NCBI GenBank assembly: GCA_036639955.1
Contig: JAVWHP010000001.1
Span: forward strand, 1 to 64,000
Length of the DNA: 64,000 bases
From: JAVWHP01 sp036639955
GTDB taxonomy: Bacteria; Bacillota_I; Bacilli_A; Erysipelotrichales; Erysipelotrichaceae
Direction of reading: 5' to 3'
Shown: positions 56,103 to 63,994 of the stretch, in pieces
Layout of the letters: each line of letters opens with the position of its first letter
Position numbering within the stretch: the stretch's first letter is position 1
Position numbers and translations under genes: made by a program
The notes under the pieces: generated by a model
What the model was told of the DNA's origin: nothing
The model's input: the letters and a program-made list of their open reading frames with translations, nothing else
Database searches by the model: none

Positions 56103-57161
56103 TTATTTGTTTAATGCTAAGTTTATTAATTCATCTATTAATGTTTTAAAATCAGTTCCGGCTGTTTTCATCATTGTTGGGTATCTAGATGCATCTGTAA
56201 AGCCGGGTATAGTATTAATTTCATTTAATATAATATCATTGTTACTTACAAACATATCTACTCTACTTAGGCCATTACATCCCATTGCTTTATACGCTAT
56301 AACTGCCATTTCTTTTGCTTTCTTTGTTAATGTTTTATTTATTCGTGCTGGACAATGTATTTGGGTATTAGCTAGTTCATATTTACCTTCAAAGTCAAAG
56401 AAATCATTCTTAGTATCTATTTCATCTAATTCACCTATTGTTATAATATCATTACCTTTAACTGCACAACCTATTTCAAAGCCATCTATTGCTGCTTCTA
56501 TGATAATTTTTTTATCATAGAAGAAAGCAAACTCTACGCCTTTAATAAATTCTTCATATGTTCTTACTTTACTTATTCCATAAGAAGACCCTGCATTAGC
56601 TGGTTTAATGAACAGTATTTCACCTAATTTAGTATTACACTCTTTGTATATCTTTTTATAATCATTTTTGTTATAGCTTAATAGTGAAATGTATGGTGCC
56701 ATTTTAATATCAGCACTTTCACATATTATATGAGTAGTAACTTTATCCATACAAGTACTACTAGCTAATACTCCACAACCTACATAAGGCATTTTAGCCA
56801 TAGTGAATAGTCCTTGTATAGTTCCGTCTTCACTATTTTGTCCATGCATTACTGGAAAGCAAACATCAACAATAACGTTATCATAACGATTACCTTCATT
56901 TAACACAATAAATCCATGATCAAGAGGATTAGGACTCAATATTACTGGTGTACATAAAGATTCTTGTTCCCAGTTATCATGTTCTATATCGTCAATATCT
57001 CCATTATATAAGAACCAAGATCCTGCTTGATTAATACCGATTAAAGTAATATCATACTTATCATTATCAATGCTTCTTAATACTGAAGCTACTGAGTGTA
57101 AAGATACACTATATTCACTTGAATTACCACCAAATATTACTGCTAATCTAATTTTTGACAT
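56103..57161 (-). CDS. ddl: D-alanine--D-alanine/D-serine ligase, VanG-like
   Basis: 352 residues of the ATP-grasp D-Ala-D-X ligase family. Motifs: VIFGGNSSEYSVSLHS at the start, FPVMHGQNSEDGTIQGLF, FIKPANAGSSYGISKV and LNEINTIPGFTDASRYP. The omega-loop segment GELDEIDTKNDFFDFEGKY and the SRVDMFV strand recall VanG/VanC D-Ala-D-Ser ligases more than DdlA/DdlB (comparison from memory). The family also contains D-Ala-D-Ala enzymes, so specificity is unproven. It lies one base after murF and upstream of alr, and is the only ligase in the window. Confidence 0.9.
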   Translation of the reverse strand: MSKIRLAVIFGGNSSEYSVSLHSVASVLRSIDNDKYDITLIGINQAGSWFLYNGDIDDIEHDNWEQESLCTPVILSPNPLDHGFIVLNEGNRYDNVIVDVCFPVMHGQNSEDGTIQGLFTMAKMPYVGCGVLASSTCMDKVTTHIICESADIKMAPYISLLSYNKNDYKKIYKECNTKLGEILFIKPANAGSSYGISKVRTYEEFIKGVEFAFFYDKKIIIEAAIDGFEIGCAVKGNDIITIGELDEIDTKNDFFDFEGKYELANTQIHCPARINKTLTKKAKEMAVIAYKAMGCNGLSRVDMFVSNNDIILNEINTIPGFTDASRYPTMMKTAGTDFKTLIDELINLALNK

Positions 57162-57162
57162 A

Positions 57163-58551
57163 CTATTCTCCTTCTAATTTAATAAGCTCATCTACTACCT
57201 CATCTAAGGCCATTCCACGAGATCCTTTTATTAAAATTAAACATTTCTTCTGTAAGTAGGGTTTTAATATATTTATTAAAGTTTTTTTATCATTTACTTC
57301 TTCAACATTAGTTGAATGTGTACGAACTCCCTTAGCTATATACTTTGACATATCACCAATTGTATAAACATAGTCAATGCTATATTTATTTATAGCACAT
57401 CCTAACTCATAATGCAATTTATCACTTGTAGTTCCTAATTCTAACATATCACCAAATACAACAATATTATGATCATAAGAGAAATCACTCATTGTAGTTA
57501 ATGCAGCTATTGCACTTTGTGGATTAGATTTATAAGAATCATTTAATATAATACAATCATTAATTTTAATTACTTCATTTCTTAATCCTGTTTGTTGTGT
57601 ATTCTTAAGTCCTATTAGAATTTGTTCATCACTCAATTCATAAAATTTAGCTACCCCAATAACACCTAGCGCATTAAGCGCTTGGTGTTTACCTAATACA
57701 GGTAAATATATATTCTTTAATAGATTACAATCAAAGTATGTACCATTAAATTCGGGTTTAAAGTTTATAAGTTTAATATCATTATTGTTATTTGTTCCGA
57801 ATTTAAGTACTTTGATTGATGGATCTAGGGTTTCATTAACTAATGCTTTATTTAACATGGTAGAATCACCATGATAAATAAAGCAACCATTATTATTAAT
57901 TCCATGAGTTATTTCCATCTTGGCCTTAGCAATATTTTCAACAGTACCTAAATTTTCTAGATGCGCAACGCCAAGACTAGTGATTAAAGCTACATCAAAG
58001 TTTATAAGGTTACATAGAAAATCTAGTTCATGAAGATTTTCCATCCCCATTTCTACAACACCTATTTCTAAATCTTCATTAAATTCTAGTATCGTTAAAG
58101 GAACTCCTATTTCATTATTATGATTACCTTGAGTTTTCTGTGTACGATACTTAGTAGCTAGTACACTAGCTATCATATCCTTTGTACTAGTTTTACCATT
58201 ACTACCAGTAACAGCTACATAGGAAGCATTAAGTTGTTTAGCATAAACTTTAGCAAGTAACTGCATAGCTTCTAAAGTATCATCAACTAATATTACATTA
58301 ATATTAGTAGGAATAGGCATAATATCACGTTGCCATAAAGTAGCACAAGCCCCATTCTTAACTGCTGCATCTATATATTTATGACCATCAACACGTTCAC
58401 CAATTAAAGGAATAAACAAATTATTATCCTTACAAGAACGAGAATCTATACTAACACCAATAATTTTATCATTAACAACACCATTACTAATATACGTTGT
58501 TTCTAACATATCAGAAATTTGTTGAATTGTTCTAGTTATCAAGTTAATCAC
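57163..58551 (-). CDS. murF: UDP-MurNAc-tripeptide--D-alanyl-D-alanine ligase
   Basis: 462 residues. It adds the D-Ala-D-X dipeptide to the UDP-MurNAc tripeptide, the last cytosolic step of the precursor. The ATP-binding loop is VAVTGSNGKTSTKDMIASV near residue 110; HNNEIGVPLTIL and ILNDSYKSNPQSAIAAL are typical MurF segments. It is the first gene of murF-ligase-alr. Confidence 0.94.
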   Translation of the reverse strand: MINLITRTIQQISDMLETTYISNGVVNDKIIGVSIDSRSCKDNNLFIPLIGERVDGHKYIDAAVKNGACATLWQRDIMPIPTNINVILVDDTLEAMQLLAKVYAKQLNASYVAVTGSNGKTSTKDMIASVLATKYRTQKTQGNHNNEIGVPLTILEFNEDLEIGVVEMGMENLHELDFLCNLINFDVALITSLGVAHLENLGTVENIAKAKMEITHGINNNGCFIYHGDSTMLNKALVNETLDPSIKVLKFGTNNNNDIKLINFKPEFNGTYFDCNLLKNIYLPVLGKHQALNALGVIGVAKFYELSDEQILIGLKNTQQTGLRNEVIKINDCIILNDSYKSNPQSAIAALTTMSDFSYDHNIVVFGDMLELGTTSDKLHYELGCAINKYSIDYVYTIGDMSKYIAKGVRTHSTNVEEVNDKKTLINILKPYLQKKCLILIKGSRGMALDEVVDELIKLEGE

Positions 58552-58610
58552 TCCCTAGTTAAATAACTATTAAATTCTACCACAAACCATCATAAAAGTG
58601 AATTAATAAA

Positions 58611-58657
58611 TTAAATAAATAAGCTATGCATTATAGGCGCATAGCTTATTTATTTAA
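58611..58657 (-). terminator. Terminator of the micro-ORF cluster
   Basis: 19-bp perfect stem (arms 58611-58629 and 58639-58657) with a T-rich tail on the minus strand. It holds the stop codon of micro-ORF D. Its presence shows that something is transcribed from the right on the minus strand. Confidence 0.8.
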
Positions 58658-58734
58658 TATGATCCTAAAAAGGATTTAAGTTTAAAATAAATTACAATTG
58701 ATGGGCCTATAAGACTTAATAAATAAAATAACAT
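58654..58734 (-). CDS. Micro-ORF D, 26-residue hydrophobic peptide
   Basis: Begins MLFYLLSLIGPSIVIY and ends with a basic tail FKLKSFLGSY. One membrane helix with a positive C-terminus. No good ribosome site, but the ATG is 8 bases after the stop of micro-ORF C, so coupling is possible. The stop lies in the terminator stem. Unknown function. Confidence 0.4.
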   Translation of the reverse strand: MLFYLLSLIGPSIVIYFKLKSFLGSY

Positions 58735-58742
58735 CTTATAAA

Positions 58743-58829
58743 CTAAAAGTACTTATTATAAATAGACTTAAAAAAACGATATATGATATAAACATTAATT
58801 CCCCATCCGAAATAGAATAAACTAATCAT
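58743..58829 (-). CDS. Micro-ORF C, 28-residue hydrophobic aromatic peptide
   Basis: Begins MISLFYFGWGINVYIIYRFF and ends with a basic tail KSIYNKYF. The segment W-G-x-N-x-Y-x-x-YRF echoes micro-ORF A (W-A-G-A-Y-F-M-YRF), suggesting common origin. Only a weak GAG lies before the ATG. Unknown function. Confidence 0.4.
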   Translation of the reverse strand: MISLFYFGWGINVYIIYRFFKSIYNKYF

Positions 58830-58847
58830 AGATACTCTATATTAATG

Positions 58848-58931
58848 TTAACATACATATAAATATCTTTTGCCTGAACGTATTGCAAATATTACACAAA
58901 ACGCACTTGTAAAAAACCATAAAAATCCCAT
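58848..58931 (-). CDS. Micro-ORF B, 27-residue hydrophobic peptide
   Basis: Begins MGFLWFFTSAFCVIFAIR and ends with SGKRYLYVC. One membrane helix, Cys at 12 and 27, basic C-terminal part. It has a strong AAGAAAGGGGAAATA ribosome site seven bases before ATG, almost identical to that of micro-ORF A, so translation is likely. Unknown function. Confidence 0.55.
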   Translation of the reverse strand: MGFLWFFTSAFCVIFAIRSGKRYLYVC

Positions 58932-58952
58932 TATATTTCCCCTTTCTTATTA

Positions 58953-59027
58953 TTAGTGTAAAAAACGATACATAAAGTAAGCACCTGCCCAACTGCAAGA
59001 AAAAACAAACCAAAACGAAAAGAACAT
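58953..59027 (-). CDS. Micro-ORF A, 24-residue hydrophobic peptide
   Basis: Begins MFFSFWFVFSCSWAGAYF and ends MYRFLH. One membrane helix rich in Phe and Trp with a short basic end. AGAAAGGGGGAAATA precedes the ATG. The leader sequence and the C-terminal YRF link it to its neighbours. Unknown function; a membrane-acting peptide, small regulator of a membrane complex or spore membrane peptide are all possible. Confidence 0.55.
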   Translation of the reverse strand: MFFSFWFVFSCSWAGAYFMYRFLH

Positions 59028-59059
59028 GACTATTTCCCCCTTTCTAAACAAAGGATTAC

Positions 59060-59131
59060 TTATCCTTCAAGTCTATATACGAAAGAAACTAATAAATTCC
59101 TAATAATTAGCAAAATAATACTACTTATCAT
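59060..59131 (-). CDS. Possible micro-ORF E, 23-residue hydrophobic peptide
   Basis: Begins MISSIILLIIRNLLVSF and ends VYRLEG. It has the same hydrophobic-then-basic layout as A-D but no ribosome site, and it overlaps the likely promoter region of the cluster and the palindrome at 59126. It could be chance in AT-rich DNA. Confidence 0.2.
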   Translation of the reverse strand: MISSIILLIIRNLLVSFVYRLEG

Positions 59132-59144
59132 TATCGAAATGATA
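59126..59144. promoter_or_regulatory. Palindrome between the micro-ORF cluster and the pilin gene
   Basis: TATCATT-ATCGA-AATGATA, 7-bp arms. It is in the divergent control region, overlapping a possible plus-strand -35 (TTATCA) with TAATAT downstream. A shared operator is possible. Confidence 0.35.
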
Positions 59145-59178
59145 CATAATATAGGTAAGAAAAGAAAGCAGGGAGAAT

Positions 59179-59982
59179 ATGGATAAAAAAGGGTTCACAT
59201 TGTTAGAATTAATTGTTGTATTAGCCATAATAGGAGTCCTTTCATTAATAATCCTTGCTAACTTTAATACTACGATTGATGATGCTACGGGGGCAAGATG
59301 TGTAAATGACAAACAAGAATTAGCTAATGCTTATAATAGAGAGTTAATGTTAAACTCAAGTGCTAATCCAGAAGAACTATTAATAGAAGTATTAGCTAAT
59401 GATAATCATAAATACTTTGGTAATGATTCATATTGTGCTAAGCAAGGTCATTTATATCCAATATATGATGCTAATAAACGTTTAACAGGATTTGTTTGTT
59501 CTGAACATGATAAGAATAATCCAGTATTACATAATGCAGTTGCTAACAAAGTTATGAATGATTATCATAAAATATATCAAGATTATGTAACAGGTAAAAT
59601 AACTAAAGAAGAATTAAAAACTCAATCGAATTTGTTTGTACAAAAATATTATGAAACATTGTATGGCGGTTTCCCAACCTTAACAATAGATGAACAAGAA
59701 TATGAAGTATATCCATATATAAAAGGATTAGATGATGATAAAGTTCCTAGTAGCTTAAATATATCTGAAGTAGTTATATATGCTAAAGCATCAGGAAGTG
59801 GCCTTACAAATGATTATAACACTAATTATATATATCGTTTAAATCCAGGTTCAACTACTAAAGGGGCTTGGTATCACAGTAATATTACTATCGACATATC
59901 AACAATAGATAACGCAGATATAACTAAGTTAATTAATGATAAACAATTAAAGAAACTAAATGATTCTGACATACTATATTAA
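59179..59982 (+). CDS. Orphan type IV prepilin-like protein (pseudopilin)
   Basis: 267 residues. The N-terminus KKGFTLLELIVVLAIIGV is a perfect prepilin cleavage and methylation motif (cleavage after Gly, Glu at +5). A hydrophilic ectodomain follows. The segment YCAKQGHLYPIY ... GFVCSEHD matches the Cys-Gly ... V-C-S-H pattern common in Firmicutes pseudopilins, with a third Cys nearer the N-terminus (GARC). GGGAGAA supports the start. No pilus ATPase, platform protein or prepilin peptidase is in the window, so export depends on genes elsewhere. It is divergent from the micro-ORF cluster. Confidence 0.88.
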   Translation: MDKKGFTLLELIVVLAIIGVLSLIILANFNTTIDDATGARCVNDKQELANAYNRELMLNSSANPEELLIEVLANDNHKYFGNDSYCAKQGHLYPIYDANKRLTGFVCSEHDKNNPVLHNAVANKVMNDYHKIYQDYVTGKITKEELKTQSNLFVQKYYETLYGGFPTLTIDEQEYEVYPYIKGLDDDKVPSSLNISEVVIYAKASGSGLTNDYNTNYIYRLNPGSTTKGAWYHSNITIDISTIDNADITKLINDKQLKKLNDSDILY

Positions 59983-60010
59983 TAAAGGGTTCCTTAGGGA
60001 ACCCTTTATT
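59981..60010. terminator. Bidirectional terminator between the pilin and ABC genes
   Basis: 13-bp perfect stem (arms 59981-59993 and 59998-60010) that overlaps the stop codons of both convergent genes. Confidence 0.88.
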
Positions 60011-61730
60011 AATTATTTATTTCGATGAATTGTGCATCATATAACTTTTTATACATACCATTTAAATCAATTAAGCTTTTATGAGTTCCATATTCTTTTA
60101 CACTACCATCATTAATAACTGCTATATAATCAGCATTCTTAATCGTAGATAAACGATGAGCAACTATAATAGTAGTTCTGCCATATCTTAAATCATCTAA
60201 AGATTTCTGAATTAATAATTCACTAGTATTATCTAAAGCACTAGTAGCTTCATCCAATATTAATATTTTAGGATTCTTTAAAAAGACTCTAGCAATACTA
60301 ATTCTTTGTTTCTGTCCACCACTAAGTTTAACTCCACGTTCTCCTATTTGAGTTTCATAACCTTCTTCTAAAGACATTATATAATTATGAATATTAGCTT
60401 TTTTAGCTGCTTCTACAATATCTTTATCATTACAATTTAATTTACCATAAGCTATATTATCTTTAATAGTACCACTAAATAGAAATACATCTTGTTGTAC
60501 TATCCCTATATTCTCTCTTAGACTTTCAAAAGTAATATCTTCTATAGGTTGTCCATCTATCATAATACTCCCCTTATCTAATTTATAAAATGAAGGAATA
60601 AGATGACAAATAGTAGTTTTCCCTCCTCCACTAGGTCCTACTAATGCTATATTGCTTCCTGCTTTAATATCTAAATTAATATTTTTTAAAATTAGTTTAT
60701 CTTTATTATAACTAAAGTTTACATGATCAAATTTTATATTACCTTGTGGTTTATCTAAAGCTTTAGCATTTAATGATTGTTCTTCTATAGGTTCATCCAT
60801 TAACTTAATATAGCGTTGAAATCCACTCATTCCATTTTGGTACTGTTCCATAAAATTTATTAATTTCTTTATAGGATTAACAAACATATTAATAAATAAC
60901 ATATAAGCTATTAGATCTCCTACACTAATTATTCCATTAAATGTATATATACCTCCTACTAATAGGACTGCTACATTTAGTATATCAGTTATAAATCCTG
61001 TTCCACTATAAAATTGTGCCATAATCTTATAAGCTTTAACTTTAGCATTTACAAATGCTTGATTACCTTTTTGAAACTTTGTTGTTTCATGCTTAGCATT
61101 TGTAAATGCTTTTGCTACTCTTATTCCTGATATACTGTTTTCTAGTGTCGAGTTTACTTTACCTATTTCTTTTCTAGATTCTTTAAATGCTAATGACATT
61201 CTATTTTTCATTTTGATTGCAAATATGATTAGTATTGGTATAAATGCAAATATGATTATTGTAAGATGTAGATTAACAGTACATAGGTAGATGAATGAAC
61301 CAATCATTAATACTAATGATATGAATAGATCTTCTGGACCATGATGTGCTAGTTCTGATATATCCATTAGATCATTTATAATTTTAGACATTATAGTTCC
61401 TGTTTCATTTTCATCATAATAGCTAAAAGGTAATTTTTGTAATTTAACAAATACTTGTTTTCTCATATCTGCTTGCATATAAACCCCAATATTATGACCA
61501 TAGTACTGTACAAAATAATTTAAACACATTTTGCATATGTAAATACACAACAAAACTAAACAAAGTATCATGACAATGTTTAGTTTTTGTTGTGGTATAT
61601 ATATATTTAACATATTCCTTGATATTACTGGATAGAATATATCACATATAGCTATCATAAAGGCTGCAAGCATATCAAGCGCAAATAATCCTTTATAGGG
61701 TATATAAAACTTTATAAATCTTTTAAACAT
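60009..61730 (-). CDS. ABC exporter, fused membrane and ATPase domains
   Basis: 573 residues. Six membrane helices (about 1-310) are followed by an ATPase domain with Walker A LVGPSGGGKTTICHL, Q-loop IVQQDVFLFSGT, signature LSGGQKQRISIARVF and Walker B ILILDEATSALD. This is the half-transporter type that works as a dimer (MsbA/BmrA-like). No C39 protease domain is fused. The substrate is unknown: lipids, drugs or peptides. Its ATG overlaps the prfC stop, so it is translated from the prfC transcript. The micro-ORF cluster lies nearby, but no link can be shown. Confidence 0.92.
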   Translation of the reverse strand: MFKRFIKFYIPYKGLFALDMLAAFMIAICDIFYPVISRNMLNIYIPQQKLNIVMILCLVLLCIYICKMCLNYFVQYYGHNIGVYMQADMRKQVFVKLQKLPFSYYDENETGTIMSKIINDLMDISELAHHGPEDLFISLVLMIGSFIYLCTVNLHLTIIIFAFIPILIIFAIKMKNRMSLAFKESRKEIGKVNSTLENSISGIRVAKAFTNAKHETTKFQKGNQAFVNAKVKAYKIMAQFYSGTGFITDILNVAVLLVGGIYTFNGIISVGDLIAYMLFINMFVNPIKKLINFMEQYQNGMSGFQRYIKLMDEPIEEQSLNAKALDKPQGNIKFDHVNFSYNKDKLILKNINLDIKAGSNIALVGPSGGGKTTICHLIPSFYKLDKGSIMIDGQPIEDITFESLRENIGIVQQDVFLFSGTIKDNIAYGKLNCNDKDIVEAAKKANIHNYIMSLEEGYETQIGERGVKLSGGQKQRISIARVFLKNPKILILDEATSALDNTSELLIQKSLDDLRYGRTTIIVAHRLSTIKNADYIAVINDGSVKEYGTHKSLIDLNGMYKKLYDAQFIEINN

Positions 61731-63319
61731 TAGATTGTTCCAACGTCTGATAGTATTAGTTCTTTATTTTGTTCTTTTGCCCATTGTAATCCCCAGTTAT
61801 TTTTAAATATAATTAGGTTTCTTCCTTTTAGGTCTGTTACTCTTTTTGATTCACTTGTTAAGTTTAATGCGTTCATGTCTATATCATAGTTGTCTACCCA
61901 TCTTACGAATTGGTATTCTAAACGATCTATTTTTATTTGTACATTGTATTCGTTCTTTAATCTGTATTCTAATACTTCAAATTGTAATACTCCAACGGCT
62001 CCTACTATAATTTCTTCAAATCCTAAGTTAAGTTCTTGGAATACTTGGATTCCTCCTTCTTGAGCTATTTGAGTAATTCCTTTTAGGAATTGTTTTCTTT
62101 TCATAGTATCTACTTGGGTAATTCTTGCAAAGAATTCTGGAGCAAAGGTTGGTATTGGTTTAAATTCAAATTGATTATCAGAATTACATAATGTATCTCC
62201 AATTGAAAAAATACCTGGATCGAATACTCCTATTACATCTCCAGCATAGGCTTCTTCTACTATTTCACGATCATCAGCCATAAATTGTTGTGGTTGTGAT
62301 AATTTAATTTTCTTTTTACCTTGAATGTGCATTACTTCCATTCCTTTAGTAAACTTACCTGATACAATACGCATAAAAGCAATTCTATCACGATGTGCTT
62401 TATTCATATTTGCTTGAATTTTAAATACAAAGGCACTGAATTCATCTGTTGTTGGCTCTATTAATCCAATACTTGAATCTCTTGGTAATGGTGATGTTGA
62501 TAATGATAGGAAATGCTTAAGGAAAGGTTCTACTCCAAAGTTAGTTAAAGCTGAACCAAAGAATACAGGTGTAAGTTCTCCTGTTTTAACTTCTTCATAA
62601 TTATATTCATGTGATGCTCCATCTAGAAGTTCACAGTCTTCTATTAATTTATCGTGGAATTCTGATCCTAATAATTCTTTTATTATGGTATCATCTAGGG
62701 TACCTTCAGTTTTAGTTACTTGTTTACTTCCGTGATCTCCACCTTTATAGGCTAGAACTAGTTTATTATCACGTTCGTAAACACCTTTAAAGTCTTTTCC
62801 TGAACCGATTGGCCAATTCATAGGATAAGTTTTAATACCTAGGTCAGCTTCAATACCTTCTAATAGTTCATATGGGTCCTTAGCAAAACGATCCATCTTA
62901 TTAATAAAAGTAAAGATAGGTATTTTACGTAGGACACAAACATTAAATAATTTTTTAGTTTGAGGTTCTACTCCTTTACCAGCGTCTATTACCATAACTG
63001 CACAATCAGCAGCCATTAAAGTACGATAAGTATCTTCACAGAAATCTTTATGTCCAGGAGTATCTAGAATGTTAATACAAAAACCATCATAATTAAATTG
63101 TAGAACAGATGAAGTTACAGATATACCTCTTTGTTTTTCGATTTCCATCCAATCTGATACAGCATGTTTGTTAGAACGACGTCCTTTTACTGTTCCAGCT
63201 GATTGAATAGCTTTACCATATAATAAAAATTTCTCTGTTAATGTTGTTTTACCAGCATCTGGATGAGATATAATTGCAAAGGTTCTTCTTTTACTAATTT
63301 CTTTTGTTAAGTTATCCAT
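61730..63319 (-). CDS. prfC: Peptide chain release factor 3
   Basis: 529-residue GTPase that recycles RF1/RF2 after termination. G1 ISHPDAGKTTLTEK near residue 20, G2/G3 with QRGISVTSSV and DTPGHKDFCEDTYRTL, G4 NKMDR. The length and the C-terminal domain match RF3 rather than EF-G. GGAGGAT supports the start. It is upstream of and coupled to the ABC exporter. Confidence 0.96.
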   Translation of the reverse strand: MDNLTKEISKRRTFAIISHPDAGKTTLTEKFLLYGKAIQSAGTVKGRRSNKHAVSDWMEIEKQRGISVTSSVLQFNYDGFCINILDTPGHKDFCEDTYRTLMAADCAVMVIDAGKGVEPQTKKLFNVCVLRKIPIFTFINKMDRFAKDPYELLEGIEADLGIKTYPMNWPIGSGKDFKGVYERDNKLVLAYKGGDHGSKQVTKTEGTLDDTIIKELLGSEFHDKLIEDCELLDGASHEYNYEEVKTGELTPVFFGSALTNFGVEPFLKHFLSLSTSPLPRDSSIGLIEPTTDEFSAFVFKIQANMNKAHRDRIAFMRIVSGKFTKGMEVMHIQGKKKIKLSQPQQFMADDREIVEEAYAGDVIGVFDPGIFSIGDTLCNSDNQFEFKPIPTFAPEFFARITQVDTMKRKQFLKGITQIAQEGGIQVFQELNLGFEEIIVGAVGVLQFEVLEYRLKNEYNVQIKIDRLEYQFVRWVDNYDIDMNALNLTSESKRVTDLKGRNLIIFKNNWGLQWAKEQNKELILSDVGTI

Positions 63320-63397
63320 AATAATCCTCCATTCATAAGCGTTTATTATTATAACATTAACATGTATAAATATCTATAATTTATCACTAAATAAAAA

Positions 63398-63417
63398 AAG
63401 CACAGTAAACTGTGCTT
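63398..63417 (-). terminator. Terminator of the BclB-like gene
   Basis: AAGCACAGT/ACTGTGCTT stem with a run of seven T on the minus strand. The stop codon lies in the stem. Confidence 0.85.
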
Positions 63418-63976
63418 ACTCCATACAAATTCCAGCACTAGCAAATCCTTCAATATTAATATTAGTAGCGCTGGAATTTGCTGCTATACTAAATACTAAT
63501 AGGATTCGATCCATTGGGTTTAGTGTAATATTTAAATTATTTGCTATACCCATGCAGTTTGTGCCTTTTTGTATGATTCCGGTTAATGCTGGTGTTAGGT
63601 TTAGTACTGATGTTGGTGCTAATGTAAATACATTATTTGCATTAGCAATGTATATTGCTGCTTCTATAATTGCTACTGTATTGCTTAGGTTAGCATTACA
63701 TGTACTTGAGAAGTATGCACTTATGCTTGTTATTTTAGCTGTTCTTGGTATGCTGAATGCCATATTTACTGCACATCCGCATCCTTGGTTCATATCTATT
63801 TGTTGTCCTACTGTTGGGATTCCTTTACAGCTATTTCCAAAGCCTAAAAATGCGTTGGTGTCATCACAATCTTTTGTTGATAATTTAATTGGCATGCCAC
63901 TTGCGAATGGAACAATAATTGTAGAACCAACTGGACCCATTGGTCCTACTGGTCCTGTCGCACCTGCTGGTCCCAT
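63416..63976 (-). CDS. BclB-like collagen-repeat exosporium protein (5' end disturbed)
   Basis: 186 residues from the first ATG in frame. A short collagen-type stretch (GPAGATGPVGPMGPVGS) is followed by a C-terminal domain that closely follows the BclB exosporium glycoprotein C-terminal family: TIIVPFASGMPIKL, LGFGNS, AFSIPRTAKITSISAYFS, LTPALTGII and MDRILLVFSI. It has several extra Cys. In frame, the collagen pattern continues upstream of this ATG (TGA-M) but meets a TAA at 64000-63998. GGAG lies too close to the ATG for normal initiation. The true N-terminus is therefore missing, shifted or cut at the inverted repeat 63974-63994. The protein should sit on the spore surface. Confidence 0.8.
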   Translation of the reverse strand: MGPAGATGPVGPMGPVGSTIIVPFASGMPIKLSTKDCDDTNAFLGFGNSCKGIPTVGQQIDMNQGCGCAVNMAFSIPRTAKITSISAYFSSTCNANLSNTVAIIEAAIYIANANNVFTLAPTSVLNLTPALTGIIQKGTNCMGIANNLNITLNPMDRILLVFSIAANSSATNINIEGFASAGICME

Positions 63977-63994
63977 TGCTCCAGTAGAGCAATG
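63974..63994. repeat. Inverted repeat at the 5' end of the collagen gene
   Basis: CATTGCTC-CAGTA-GAGCAATG, 8-bp perfect arms. It covers the ATG at 63976 and marks where the collagen reading pattern is lost. Confidence 0.6.

Noticed and set aside
59028..59178. C-terminal part of a 63-residue minus-strand ORF reaching into the pilin gene
   Set aside because: Its first part is the antisense of the prepilin signal; only the short ORF E within the gap is worth noting, at low confidence.
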